57,500 bases of DNA from contig RPFO01000102.1 of assembly GCA_009746045.1 (NCBI GenBank), forward strand, positions 1,999,077 through 2,056,576. The letters are read 5' to 3'. Made by a program: the position numbers and the translations under genes. Source of the DNA: Mesostigma viride (Eukaryota; Streptophyta; Mesostigmatophyceae; Mesostigmatales; Mesostigmataceae). Below are positions 23,201 to 38,200 of this stretch, piece by piece; the stretch's first letter is position 1, and each line of letters begins with the position of its first letter. The notes beneath the pieces are model-generated. The model was not told where the DNA came from. It saw nothing but the letters and a program-made list of their open reading frames with translations, and did no database searches.

Positions 23201-26200
23201 AGCTTCGTTCGGTTTCGCGGATTCGCTCACCTCCATCCATCAAGCAAGGGAATACGTGCTACATGCTCTCCCCACGGAGTCATGTTATAATTCAATTTAG
23301 TTTTTAATTTAATGACCCAATTCAGCTGTGTTTTGGGCTGGAAACACCTTCAGTCGCAAGTGGCATGAGCACGATTCCTGCATACAAACTGGAAAACATT
23401 CTCCCAAGCAGCATAGGTGGGTGGGAGGGATCAAGGAGCTGCAGAAAGGGCAGCCACCCTGTTTACACCCTCTGGGCCTGACTGCACTAAGAACTACAGG
23501 TATAGTAACAAGGTGCACATGGGGAAATAATACTACAGGTGCACGACGTGCGCCAAGCGCCACTGAGGTACTGGTCACAATATTAATCCGACACCACAGT
23601 ACCGCCGAAGTCTGGCGCGGCACATAGGCGCCGCAAAAGTGATTGCACTGCCATCTGCACCTGTTCAGTCCACTTGGTAAACCTAGGTGCTGATGTTAGA
23701 CATTTCCACTCACTACGAAATCTATCTACAGGCGGCTGGACCATCCCTTTTGAGCCCTTTTGCAGGTTGAATATGGAACCCGCAAGAGCACCTAAAATGC
23801 AACCTACCCATGGCGCTAGCCAGGCGTGCTGGGCCCACGCTGGCACCATAAAATCAAAATGGCACATTTATCCAGGACTCACCTAGGACTTGGGTCAGGA
23901 AATCCGGCAGGTGCTTGAATTGCACTGCACCGTCGTGGGGATACTCGACCAGCTCATCTCCCCCAGTTATCGCAAAAACAATAGGGAGCGAGACCACAAA
24001 AAACTCAAATGGAGGAAGGCTGATCCCCGCGTTGGGGGGGGGGATCTGCGCGCACCACAGATAGCACGCAGTAAGGGAGAGCAGGGAATCAGCAGCACGC
24101 CTTCTTCTCTTACCATTAATGGAGTATCTCTGGCACAACAAGTAGAACCGCACGCACGTCAAGGAAGAGCCACACACCACAAGGTCAACAATTTGGCGTG
24201 ACTGAGCGGGAGGCATCTCGCAAACAAAAAAACTGTGCATGAGACCTGTGTAAACAGACTTGGCGAAAAACATCCGATTAGTATGAATATTTGTTGAGCT
24301 TCACTCATTTTATATATGACGCGTAGACAGGCTCAAAGGGGACCGACCTGCCGTAAGTAGCGTAAGACTAGTGCTTGTCACGAGGGTACTGCACTGCCAG
24401 CACCGGCCGGCCCTTTTTGTGCCGACGCTGAGTGTGGTTTCGAAGTGCCTCAGTAGCTTCTAACATACGTCACTAGACCTTGTACGTGCGCCAGCGGCAG
24501 GCATAGCGCAACTTTGATTGGAAGTCAGTACACCTTGTACCTGCGCCAGCCGGCAGGCCTGCGTGGCGCAATGTGAATGATAGTCAGTACTTAGAGTGGT
24601 GTCGGGGACGTGGGGAGGCCTCTTTTCAGCTTCGCGACTTTATCCCAGCATTTGCTGGCAAGGTCAGCTGGCGCTGAATGTAAGATGGTGGCGGCGCTGA
24701 ATGTAAGACGACGCTATCGGCCTCTCCGGGAGTGGAGAGGCCTAGATTCTTGATGTTGGCCACCTACCATTACAGGCCACGGTAATGGTTGGTGGGTGGG
24801 GGGCTCTGAGATTTGAGTAAAAGGGTGTGATTTCCGGCGCTGGGCCCACTGAGGATTCCGCTCTACCCCTAGGTGCGGCAAGCAGCTTCCTGACAATGGG
24901 GAAGCTGCGTTTTAAGTCGGACAACGTCAGGGAAGGAGCCATACAGGCCAGGGCCAGCGGCTACGTTGGAAAGAATCACCGGTGGAGGCGAATGTGCCTT
25001 AAGCGTGGAGATGGCTAGCGCCGGGTGCCAGGGTAGCCCATAACTGCCAGGAGCCTGACGGCGGACCAAATCTTTCGGCCTGTGGCCAGACAGGAGTTTC
25101 GGGAAGGATGCGGGGCTGGAGCAAATCTTGGTGGGAGGAGTGCGCTCTTCATCATCGCCCAGTTTTTCAGCAAACCGCGGTCGCCTGGCGGGGCTGAAAT
25201 TCTGGCTGTTTTAATGGTTTTAACGCCTTTGTTTTTATCCTGTATGATGCATTATGGGAAAGGCAATATAGAGTTCGGTTCTGCAAGGCGGGCATATCTA
25301 TGCCATAAAATTTTCCTACCAAAACACTAGCCCTGGTCGGGGCTTTGGCTAAGCAGTTTCCAAGGCAACGCCTCGGTAGGGTAGAGGGCCTGTCGCCACA
25401 ATGGCTTCAATGCTGGGAAATCCCAGCCTCAGGGGTGGGGCTGGTGATGGGTCCTGGGCTTGTGAGAGATGGTCCGGGGGCATCTGGCCTAATGAGCAGC
25501 CGCTGGAAACCGCCCCCCTAACGAGGGGAACGACATGGGTGCTGCCCTGCGTCCGCCGGGAAACCGTAGCGGCCACACGGGGGCGGCAGTACAGCCGTGG
25601 CAGCGTGCAGGAGGGGGGCCATTGGCGGAAAGAAACTCGGCACCAAGGTTGGCGACAGCCTTGGTGGCCAGGTAGGAAGTGTGGGGGCAAAACCTTGTGT
25701 TCGAGTATGCTGGGCCCCCAGCATGGTGCTACAGTAACCAACTTGATAATGATGTGCACTGAGTTTGAAGGTTTGGCATAGGCTGTACGTATAAAGCCTA
25801 GCACACAAAAATGTAAAATTAATGTTTCTCTTGATGGGAAGGAACTCCACTGGACCAAAAACAAGAAATGTATTTGGTGTTTCGGCCTCTTTCGAATCCG
25901 AATATTGGGCCAAATTTCGCCGAAAAATGGTCAAATAACAACCGAAGAGTATGTTATTTGGTCCACAACCCCACTGAATCCCGAATGTTTCTAGTCAGCA
26001 TGAGACCACCTCCTGGCCGATACCAACTTCCTGGCCGATATGAACACAAATACAAACAAGTGCCCGGTTGTTTTTAGCTTCTCGTCAACTGCGCCTGTAC
26101 AATTGAAGCCCACAATCACACTTTTGTCAGTCATTAGCAGCTACCTAATTCCACCTCAGTTCCCACATCTAGCTGAATAATGGCCTCCAGCGAGCACAAA

Positions 26201-29200
26201 TGGCAGCCTTCCTTCACTTGAACTTGTCGCAATCTCTGGCCTGTAGTTGCTGTCGTATCGATATCTCATGGCTGCAGCCCTATGCGCCTCCTTTGCATAC
26301 GCTTCAATTCTGGGAAACTAGCCCATGTCATCCACACTGCCATCGCCTTCCCCCACACCTCCTGAAACTGGCAGCTAGGCCGTAACTGCATGCAGAGGGC
26401 CAGGTCCATCGCCGCTTGACAAATCTCGGTTCCACAGCTTTACCCTCGCAGCCGATTGCCTATTGGTAATTACCCCCATGCGCCAGTAATTTCAAACCCC
26501 CCAAAAGCTGCTTCTCACATTCTCAACAATGTAACACAATCGGTAAGACCTAGCTTATTTCAGATGGGCCATTTTGTACCGTGGCAGGGGTGGCGATAGC
26601 CAACTTTCCCAAGGAATCAGCATTCAAGGTATCTGCTGATTCACACAGAAAGTGAGGCAGCCCTCAACGTGCAGTGTGTAACGAAGAGCACCCGAGGTAG
26701 CCTGCACGTGGGAAGGCCACCAGCCACGTCGGACATTTGGCCCAGCTGTCATAGCGGCCAGCCAACTTTCAAACAAATGTTGGAAAGCTGCAAAGCTGTG
26801 GAAAGGACCACCCTATCTTTCACTGCGATAAGTGTGTAGGCAGGCTAACAAGGTGCATACGCCGGAGTTTTACAGTGGATGCACTATGAACGCCAAGCGT
26901 CTCAGCTGCGCTGCTCACAAAATTATTCTGACACCAAGCTACTGCCGAAGCCTGGCATTACACACAGGCGCCGCCTATAGATTCGCCTCTACCCCCACTC
27001 ATTCATTTCACTCAGCAAACCCGCATGCCTGCAGATGCTATCCATTTCCACTCAACAGTACACATATCTGCAGCCGGCTGGGCCGACCCCTTTCAGCCTC
27101 TTTTGTGTGGTGATTATAGAACGAGCAAGAGCACACGAACAGCTCTGCATTGACTTATGTGCTGATGTAGCTGCAGTGCTGCTTTGACATCACGTCAGTT
27201 ATGGAAGAAGATCACATAAGAAGCGGCGGTGCGGCCGGTTAGGTTAAGGCAGTTTCCAAAGTGGCAATGCTTACTGGCATGCATCACCTGTTGCACTAAT
27301 AAGATACTTGTGCAACTGCCACTAGATACTTGTGCCACTGCCACTAGACTTCCATCCAAACCACGCAAACACATGCATCAAGAACTGCATGGTAGCGACT
27401 AAACAGAAAAAAGGACATGTGCGACCCAACATGGGGCCATTCTAAACGAGTCAAGCAGGTAATGAGGCTGGTACCAACTTTCAAAGAAGCAATGAGGGGA
27501 AATGCGCGAGCAGCCAACTCACCTGGACAATATACAGGGCCAGATCGCGCTCAAACTTCAAAGCAAGGGCTTTCCACTGCCACGGCGTCCTCTGATCCGA
27601 TAACAGGATCGCCTGCAACAACCACGGAAGCGAAACGTAGGAACGGCACACATGATGCCGCTTAGGTTAGCCATTCCAGAAACCCAAAACAGCGTGCAGC
27701 ATCTTACGTAACAAATGTGTGAGCCTAACTTGATATAGTTTGAAGTTATTGCAGGCGGGTGGGAGGATGGGTGGGTGGATGGAGGGCAGAGGGTAATAAG
27801 CAAGCTCTAAGCAACGCCCCTCATGTCATAGAAAGCAGACTGAGCATGTAACATGATGGTTGGGCCGATGTGGAGGGCTAAGCCCGTTGGCCAGGTCACG
27901 ATGGAGCACACAACATGTCATGCATGAACCTTGAGCGACCCTGCCCTGCCCTGCAAAAAGATGTGTGCATCTACAACATGATACGAATGATGCACTCCAT
28001 TAGCAGGCCAAGCGGTAGTTGTACACAAGTGACGCCCATGTAGAGGAAAACACTAACAAAATGTGATCATCCCACAACCGTGTCATACTTAAGCGTACAA
28101 TAACGTAATGTCGTAATCGCTGATACATACACGAATGCAACAGACCCATGGGGGGTAGGCTGTAGCTATCGACATGAGAACAACAGGTAATTAGCATCGA
28201 CAGCATTGATAATAAATCGGCAGCAGACTGCTTCGGATTATATCCAGCTCTCCTGCCTAGCATGACTCAAAACGGTTTAGGGAGGCGCGCCACTGTCAGA
28301 TCAGCAGACACCTGCATGGTTTGACTGCCTGCTGTCACACACACCTTGGGCATGCCTAGCTTCTTGTCAAAAATGTCTTTGGGGCTGTGTGGCAGTGTTG
28401 GGAAGGACACGCACCAAGGTCGACAGCAACCAAGCATAGCGACCTATCTATCATCAGCAGTTCCAAATTGGGGTGTTGTACATTGACATGGCCTCTATGC
28501 ACGGCGCATACTTCAACATAAGGCTAAGCCAGCGCCCACGGTGCCAGTGCTGTCAGTAGCTGGCAATCACTCTGACAAGTTAATAAGTACTAGTAGCACT
28601 ATAACAATACCGTGAATATGTGAAGGCCCTTTGCTAGTACACCAAGCATGGGCACAGAGAAAATAGGTGCCAAGTTGCGAAGAAACATATCTTCCTGCAC
28701 TAACGCAGAGGAAGGGGACTCCTGTGCTCGGTTTGATTCTCCAATTCCATCCCAAAAACTATACGTATATCCCATCATCTTCACTGGCCTCCCGGTTTGA
28801 GGAGTATGGTGCACCCATGCACTGCACCCTAGGTACAGATCCTGCAGGCCAGCAGTCACTCCTTCTGGGCCGCAGTAGACTGCCTACCTCCCTGCAAGGA
28901 AATATATGTGTGCCGCAGGCTGCATCCACTCGAATGGTTAGGGGGTGAATCCAAGTGCTTTCCTGGCACCGCCTCTGCCACTGTTGCAAGAACAGGCTAG
29001 GGAGGGGTGCTCTAGAAGTCATTACTACTTACTCGCCAACTGATGGGTTGAATGGGGTGACATGGTTGGGAACTTCGTCCATTGCAAAAGCCCCTAGGCT
29101 CATGAAGGACGGTGTGCTGTCCTTGTATCTGCGGCCCCGCTTGTCCGCCCCAAAGCCGTACACGAAGATGCTAGGATACTCCATCACTTTGTTCTGCAGG

Positions 29201-32200
29201 CCAGGAAGTGCATGACACTCACACCACGAGGACATGATGAGGCCAGAGCAATGTGTATTGCTTTGACAGCAAAAGTGGCCATTCAACATGGAACTATGCA
29301 AGCATTTTGACAGGGACCAGAGCACACAAGGTGAACATCGAAAATCACCCATTGCCAAGCAACTACACACCACAGCAATCAATATTCCATTACAAGCTTA
29401 TCTACGACCTCTACCTCCCAAGGCACACCAGGTTGGCAACCATGATAGAAGGCATTGTGAAATCAAATGGGGAAACACTTCAGCATTTGATGCATGCCCC
29501 CAATAAACAAGAATTAAAGAAGGCTGGGTGGGTACATGTATTAAACTACTTAAAGCTGACACAACATTTGGTTGGCTATATTGGTCCCCCGTCCAGGGAA
29601 AATAGCCCTTGACAAGCGTTGCTCAATGTTCGGGCAACGATAACCTCGTCATCAGTCCGTACGAAATGTCATAGCTACGTTTCGTCTTCAGTCCCAAAGC
29701 CCAGTCCAGGCTCCTGCACAAAGCATTTCCCTCGCATATTGCCGGCCACCTACGCCTGCAACCGTCGCGTCGATTGCCAGTCATGCCACATTTCATGCAT
29801 GTCGTAGATGCCTCACTCAAACCAGAGCCCCCGCCGCTCACATCTTTTGGCTTACTTCACAACCTATTAACACGGCCACATATGTCCGGGCCACAGGCAT
29901 TCTCTTATTTATAATATTAATATCACAATCCATATTAGGTGGGCAGCTGGCAGGACTTACACCCACAAGATGGCCCAGCCTGTAGCGGGCCCTCAGACCC
30001 CTACTCTGTACTATCAGGATAAGAGAGCTGACGTACTAATCCCATTAGCCCATCTTTGTACAAGACGGCAGAGCAAAGTGACTCAAATAGCCTGGTGCAA
30101 AACAGGGCAAGGGGATGGTGAGCAGCCAGCCATCATAACTACCAAAGCGTGCCTGACAACTGAAAATTCGTATAAATAGTGAGAATGCAGATGGGGTCGA
30201 TGTGCAACCACAGCAATGGCTACTACAGCCTAAGGGGCCCACAGGTGCAGTGCAAGGCACGCACACCGCAAGGCCATGACAAGGGCAGACATGTGAGGTG
30301 TCTTGGTATCGAAAGCGGCATCACCAATACAACATGGAATCCTGGGAACATGTTCATAGGGGACGAAGACCACAATATTAACATCCGAAAAAGCCAGTTG
30401 CCAAACAAGATTTTCAACTACATTGATTGATGCTGCAAAGAGGATTTCACGGCCTGATGTTCGTAGAACTATGTACCCATTTTCCGGCGGTGATGGGCGA
30501 GGTTTTCTCAAGCCCAACGAACAAAGTGGTAAGGCAGTGGTGGGCAGCCAACCGCTTCAATAGTGAACATGTCAAATGACCACAAATCTCAAGGGGTGGC
30601 GGTGTAAATGTGGGGAAAGTCACAGCAATATGTATCGTGAAATGATGAACGGCATCCAGAGCAAATCTGAGCACATGAACACGTCACATCCAATGCTATT
30701 CTGCAAAATCAAGGCTTAAGTATTTGTGTACTTTAGTGGGCTTTCCAAAGAAAACTATGTAGGTGCTGAAGCTAAGGTCCATGAGAGTGACCTCCTACCA
30801 GAGAAAAAGTCTATTGCAAGGAAGTGTGTGCACGCTTTAACAGTTGAGCCTGCCCATACCCTCAAAATCATGGTACAAGTCATTGTCAAGTTAGGCACGT
30901 TCACCACGCTGGGGCCGAGCCAATGCCGCTTTGGCCCAATCTTGTCCCCCAACAGCAGCGAGGGTGGATAGGTGGCAGCTGCAAGAAAGGCCTCCCTGCG
31001 TTCACCACACCACTCTAAGGACGTGAGAAAATGAATAACAGAGCACATGCCATCAAGGCGCCGCGCCCCCCTCAAAAAGGCGGGCGCGGTTGACAGTAGG
31101 CACTAGTACCGTCGCAATGCCAGTCCCCTTCTACTCTAGTGCCATGTCACACAAGCACCTCACGTGTAGGTGGTAGAGCTACGCTACAGGCGGCAGATCG
31201 GCCCCCTTTGAGCCTGCCGCAACATAACTATTAAATGAGCAGATAGCTTAGAAAATAGGTGCTGCAGCAAAGGTCCCTGGGAGTGCCTTGCTAGCAGGGA
31301 AAAAGTATATTACAATAAAGTGTGTGCAGGCTTTAACAGTTGAGCCTAGCCACACCCTCGAAATCATGGTACAAGTCATTGTCAAGTTAGGCCAGTTCAC
31401 CATGCTGGGGCCCAGCACATGCCCCCTTGGTCCAAGCTTGTCCCGCACCTCCATCTCTGGCCACCCAGGCCGTTTCCAGCCCTGGTGGTAGGAACGTAAC
31501 CACTTGGAATGCTGGGCTCTTGTTGGCATGATGATGCCCCCACTTCCGCCCCCATACTGCCACTACGGTTTGCTGGCAGACGCAGGGCGGAGCCACATTC
31601 GTCCCCCTGATTGGAGGGGCGCATCCCAGTGTTGCCACTTAAGGACTTTCGTCACCTGGGAACGTCTCCAGCTCACCCAACCACCAGCCCCATACCAGCC
31701 CCACCGGCAAAGCCGCTGGGATTTTCCGGGAGTAGAGCTACTACCACTAGCTCGGACCCCACTTGTGGTGATGATGATGGCTCCAGTCCTCCTTGCGCCA
31801 AGGGCCCCGCGTCACCATGGTCTCAGGAGCCTCAGCGCTGCCGCAGCCGAGTCGAGTATATCACGCATTTAACAAAACAACCCCAACCTCACTGCCGGGT
31901 TCCATGCATACCGCTTCCCGTGAGGCAATTTTTTTTTTCTCAGGATTGCCAGATCCTTCAGAATTTTGCAAGGAATTTATTAAATGCGCCCGGACCACCC
32001 ACGGTTTACCGCGGCTTACCACCTCTCCCTTGTCGCCAAGGGCAGAAGGGGCCTGCTCGCCAGAGCACCTTGAGGGTACGGGGCGCCTGCTGCCCTCCAT
32101 GCCGCCAGCACGCTGCAACCCACAGCAGCCGCTGCTATTTGCGCACCATTCTCCGCCTCTGGTTTCCTTTGACCCCACTCTGTCTGAAAAACGCCCTCCT

Positions 32201-35200
32201 GTCTGCTCCTCGTGCACGGCGCTACAGGGAAGAAATCCCCAGTGGACACTAAACTCGAGGGAAAGACCAGCGCTACTTTCAGGGATCGTCGTATCACGCT
32301 GTCCTTTCGCGAGGATCTCCTTAATAAAGCGGCTTCCCCCAAAACCTCCTTCCCTCTTTCCTGACTTTCGAAATCAAAGTCACTACGGGCTCCCAAATGA
32401 ACAAACACCAAGTGTATCATCCATAATAGGCTTCAAGCCACGTGATCAAAAGAGGGGAGACCGCCCCTTACCTGGTTGCACAGCTGGCCCTCTGTGGTGC
32501 AGTCCACCACGCCCACATTGATGACCCTGTGCAAGCAAGGATCATGCCATCATCATCACGCAAGCCGGGGTTACTGGGAAGCTGCCACCCAGCCTCTCAG
32601 TCCTTATCTGCCTGTACAACAATTGTATAGACCTGAGTTGAGGTTCTGCGCAGCTGTTGGCACGATTTGTGCTGCATGCGCCACCCTACTTCTCCATCCT
32701 GGAAATGGCTGTTGAAGAATGGTTAGCAAACACTTCTCATGAGCCACATGGATGGTTATGCACATGATCATTCAGTGATGATGACTAGCTCTGGATCCTT
32801 TAACGCACGTTAAATTGTTCAAGTCTGTATAAAAACGAAGATGCCCAAAACGTAAGCACAATCAAGCCGTGGACCGCCTGCAGCCAGGCAATGAAAGTCA
32901 TTCGAATTCCAGACTTGCATAACGAATCGCACAAAGTTGGCTCACGTCACCTGGCGGCAGCAAATTACAATTGCAGGTTCATTGGTGCTGCTCAGGAAAA
33001 AGAAATGTCACACCAACTGCATGGCAACTGGCATGGTCTAGGAAAATCAACAAAACTATCACACACAGCCTTACCCCCGCATCTCTTCCGCCATTGTTGC
33101 CAGAATCTCCCAGTAGTAAGAATGGCAAGAAAAGCCTGCACAGCGGTGTAGGTGCGACAGGAACGTGTGGTGTCAAACATTCCACAGAAGAGAAAAAACA
33201 GATACAAACACATCAGAATGACAAACGAATAAACAACTTTGCGAACTAGCGAGACGTTTTGCTGGGCGTACAGCCACGGGGTTGCCTGCCTGACTGCGCA
33301 GGAGACCAAGTGAATTTCTTGCTCTGCATAAATGATGCACAAACGCACAATGCGTAGTAACAGGGAAACAAACAAACACACATGCTCATCTATTGCCAGG
33401 ACGCCTGTAAGGCCGACACTTATTTGGCAACCATCCCCACCAACCAAGCAGGGCAGCTACTGACAACCATCATTCATTTTTTGTGTAGTCCCATTTGCGT
33501 CACAAGACCCTATGAAAAAACTTATTTCACAACTATTCCTACTCCTAGTTCCAAAGCCCACTAGGGCATGCCACACAAAACGCTTTCCTCACCAAATATT
33601 GCCACTGACAAGTGGCAACCGACACAACAATAGAATGTGATGCCAGGTTTCCAGCAGTATAACACCTGTAATAAGCCCAGCGCCGCCAGCCATGGGCTTT
33701 CTTGCACAAGTAGCACACGGCCACAAAAGGCTAGCCCAAAGCTTTTCCCATAACTAAACTTGACGTGTTGCACGCCTGCCATACACGCTGCAGCCAGCGA
33801 GACTTACAACCATGGCTGTCCTAACCAGCGGCGGTAGCTCTCGTACCATTATACTAGACTTTCATCAAATAAATTCTATTCTATGGCCAGCCCTTAGCCG
33901 TATTTATTAAATACTGGTGGTCACAACAGCTTGCCAGTGCAATCCCAAATCCAAGAATCAGAGAGGTATCTCCAGTACGCATGCCTGGATGTACATAACC
34001 CTGGTTGCTCTATCCAAACTGTCTTAACCACCCAAGCAGATTGTTCTCATTGCCTTCCTCAAGCGTTCCTTACCTATCTGCGACCTATCAGCCCAATGTA
34101 TCTAAAAAAATCACCATTCGCGCTTGAAAAGGAGCCATGCGTAATTGCAAGCACATTAGTTGATGTAATCTATCTAACAGGCAGACATCCCCTTCACAAC
34201 TCTCATCAGCCATATGACATTGAGGGTAGCATGCATGCAATGTCATCGATGCAGCGCAGAATGAGCACACTATTCCTAGAAGCAGCCTTCAGGTCATGCA
34301 CCCTGTTCACAGCCATTCCCAAAACAACTTTGACGCTGGACCTTTCATTTCCTCCTACCCAGGTTGCCAAATGGGCCATGTCTAGTTCCAGCTGTACACT
34401 TTGCCCAGGACGATACTAGTATATATTCAAGCATTCCATGCAAAGGATGGCTGGCTATCAGCTATGACCGCAATATTTCTAATTGCAAATAATGATCTTG
34501 TAATAAAATATGCAAGAGATTCCTACACCCCCCTAGATGCCGGCTCCTTGGGACAAAGCCCCTTCGGTGTCCCACATTATGTCCCACATTGTGTCCCCAC
34601 ATTATGTTGCTAGCATACTTTCGAATTGAACTGGCCATACTCCTGCCCAAACAACACCCTAGGTCGCCAGATGGGCCATGTCTGTATGTCCCGAACAACT
34701 GTGCAAGCTTCCCTAAAGACTATTTTTTGTTTTTTTTGTAGTGAGACGGAAGGATAGCCGCTCTATCACGGTTATACTACTAGAAGGCTTTGCATGAAAA
34801 ATCTTTTTTGAGGCCATTGCGGCCTAAAGTGGACACGTATTGATGAAGACTGTGTGGCCAGAAATGCCCTCCCGGGCAAGGCCGCGTGCCACAAAATGAG
34901 ACAAAAACAAACCCGCCTAGCAAAGGTCGGCCTCGCTAACAGTCATTTCGTTCACAGGCAACTTAAAATACCGTGGGAAAAAGTCTAAAGTAACTAAAGC
35001 TACCGATATCCTACAGGCCATGTAGTATAATGGTGGCTGTAACTGAAATTCTAATGGCAGTAACTGAAATTCTAATGGCAACTAACACAGCAAGCTTCCC
35101 AGTTTCCCACCGCTCACATGTTCCCTTGTAAAACAGGACGATGGCCATCTCGTTTTGGGTTGTGACGTAGCGCCCCCAGGATAAGGTTGTCAGCCTCAGC

Positions 35201-38200
35201 ACATTCTCAGGCAGTGTGGCAAACGGAGTATGTGGCGTAGTGGCACCATGCCGCAGCAGCTGCTGCTTCCTTCTCTGCTCCTCTTGTGCACTCTCTGCAC
35301 GGCAGACACGAGTGCAAAGCGAGGCACCACACAGAAATGATTACAATTCAGAAAATGTCGGGGAAAACTGTTATAGCCTACAGGATATCCACACCCATTT
35401 CTTGAGGTGACGTCCAGCCAAATGCCACAACAAAACTATTGTGTCTCCATGACTTGATGAGCTCTTGCTCGTAGTATGGTTACATACGATAGGGGCTCTA
35501 AGGGGACCAACCTGCCGTAGGTAGCGTAGAGTAGCTCTAGCATGCACCCGCCACCTAGGTACTGCACTGACTTCATGTGGTGCCGAATTCAGCCCGAGAA
35601 TAGATACACTGCTCTGTGGTCAAAGCGTGTCTACTCTCAAAATATTTTATTCACAATACATAGTCCTACGTGCTGCATGGGAGACAGAGGAGTGTTCCTG
35701 TGTTAATATTCTGGACTTCTGGACAACAGGAGTGCTGTTCCAGGACGAAAGTGGCTCACCTTGCGCCTGCTTGGCCTTCTCTGTTTTTTCCGCATCTGCA
35801 TTACCACCGTGAGCAGCCAGAGGCCAACCAGCAGCAGGCAAGGATGGCTCAGCATGCAAAAAGTAACAGCCAAACAGCCGAAAACGCTATGAAACTCAAG
35901 GCAGAGAACACTATTCTTTTTTGATAGATATGGGTCACGCTGAAGATGGTGGCTGTTACACAGCAAAGCTGCACCTTCAATAAGATGAGCCCAAAACACA
36001 TTTAACCCATGCCACCAGCCAGGCATCCTGGCCAACCCTGCGGCCAATCACTCCGTGTGGCGCGTGTACATTAAGGCACTTACATAGCACTCGCGCCAGA
36101 AAACTCGCCAGGTGCTCAGCTTGCAGGTCATTGAGTCTAGTGTCGAGATACCAACCGTAGTCGGGTCCCGCGTTCCCTCCCCCAGTGATTCCATATACGG
36201 AAGGGGGGTACCTGACGCTCTGGATCCAAAGGGGTAAAGCTTCAAAATCCACGTCAGGAACCTGCATGCGCAGGCCGTGAGGGGGGTGGAAAAACAACCG
36301 CATGCCCTTTGCCTCTGAACATGGATGGAGTTTTTGTGCCAAGCGACCCTGGCATAGCAAACAAAACCTCGCATACTTCAGAGAGAGAGAGAGACAGACA
36401 GACAGACTGCACAGGATCAGCGAATAGACAAGGCGACCAGTAGGTGTCTGGAAAACCCGTTGTTATGCATGAGGCCGCTTTTTCACCCTGAATGACACTC
36501 CTGGCCAATATCTATGCACAGAAATGGACAAAGACTGGTTGTTCTCAGTTTCCTTTCTGCTGCGCCTTACTCCCGCCAATTGTCACACCTTGGGTGTCTG
36601 TCATCAGCCGCTATCCCAATCCTGCCTCGGTTCCCACTTCCTTCCACCTGAATGATAGACCTTACAGCTAGCACACATGGCAGCCTCCCTGTGCTCGAGC
36701 TCCTTAGACCTTCAGGCCTGCACTGCTATCCTATCCATACCTCGTTAAGCCCGTCCCAACATAAAGAACATGCAACATAAGTCATGTGCTGCCTTTTTGC
36801 GGACCACCTGCAGTTCTGCATTGACATCACATCAGGTAGGGGAGAAAGGACATGTCAGAACCAACAGCGTGGCAAAACAGGTCACTAGCAGCGAGCACAC
36901 GCGGGCAGCCAACTCACAAGGACAATGTACAGGGCCAGATCGCGCTCAAACTTTAAGGAAAGGGCTTGCCACGGCCACGGAGTCGTTTTCTGTTTGGAGA
37001 ACAGGATTGCCTGCAGCCACCACACAAGCAAAACGTAGGAATGGCACACTGCGCCCCTTCAGTCAGCAATGCAGACACCCAAAAGAGCCGGCAGCGTGTT
37101 ATGTAAGAAATCGGAGAGCCAAACTTGTACGCAAGGCATAGCTATCATGGGCACTTGGGTGGGCAGATGACATGCACCCTCTAAAAATAGCCCTTTGTGT
37201 CGTTGATGATGCATATTGCGCTTGCCAATCCAGAGTTACGGGGCCAACAGGGCGGGCAAGCTACGGGGGCAACGGAGCAGAGATCATGCTGCAAACCTGC
37301 CCAGCCATGCAAAGGGTTGCAACACCCGGCATTCACAACATGATTGAAAAATGCACTCCATTAGCAGGTCGAGGCAGATGAACAGGAACATCTCCTTGTA
37401 GCAAAGGGACAATACTGATCTCATGTGGCGCTCGTATCACCGTACTATCTTGACTTGCTGCAGTAGTAGTATATCATGGTGACAACATTCTTGGTTATAC
37501 TACTATAACATTTGTTACAATCAGCCAAGTAGGGGTACATGGTCCGATGGTGACCTTGACATGAAAGGGAAGAGAACACAAGTATTTACCTAGCCAATAC
37601 TTCAAAACTGTTTTAGCTACTACCAAGCTCTTCTAACTAGCGTTACATAAAACTCTTAGGGTGGCATGCCGATGTCAGAGAAGCAGCCAAGCTGCAAGGT
37701 ATGATTGCTGCTGTCACACCTTGGGCATGCCTGGCTTCTTGGCGAGAATATCTTGGACCCTGTGTGGCAGCATCGGGCAAGGACACACACCAAGGAGGAC
37801 AGAGACCAAGCATAGCGATCTATTAAGCGTCAACAGCTCAATAGACGGGGTGCTGTACATTGACATGCGCTTTGTGCATCGTGCATATTTCAATGAAGTG
37901 TAAAGCACAGGTGAAGTCCCTTCCTCCGAACAACAAGGACGCACGCCGGAAAAAAAGGCACCAGGTTGCCTTCTTGCAACGTTCAGGGGGGGGAATGGAA
38001 CAGGCTGCTCTCTGTTCACTTCTCCATTTCCATCGCTGTTCATTTCGTCATCTTTAATGGCCACCTTGTGCGTTTGAGCTTGTGCCCATGCATTCCTCCT
38101 CGAACACAGTTTCTCCATGCCAGCGGCCATGCCTTCTGGGCTGTAGCAAACTGCCGACCTCCCTGTGCTGGGCATCCATTTGACTTGTGACAGTACAAAG

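Larger units (their letters stand above)
20844..23311 (+). mobile_element. 5'-truncated LINE retrotransposon with 13-bp target-site duplication
   Basis: ATGACCCAATTCA occurs at 20831-20843 and again at 23312-23324, flanking the element exactly. The inside has RT motifs on the plus strand and an AT-rich 3' end. The endonuclease is absent, as expected from 5' truncation. It lies in the intron between exons 19 and 20. Confidence 0.88.

Noticed and set aside
31793-32521. 242-codon plus-strand open frame
   Set aside because: It runs antisense through exon 15, has no recognisable domain and a composition typical of chance frames.
35703-36047. Minus-strand frame with a hydrophobic segment, considered as a C-terminal membrane anchor of module 1
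   Set aside because: It crosses the splice acceptor of exon 12 and the matching frame at 20.5 kb has stops; phase analysis shows the hydrophobic part is intron.
5259-37010. Modules 2 and 3 as independent tandem genes
   Set aside because: They lack J-domain and start exons, and the junction exons 11-12 and 19-20 are in phase; a single gene is the simpler reading, though not proven.
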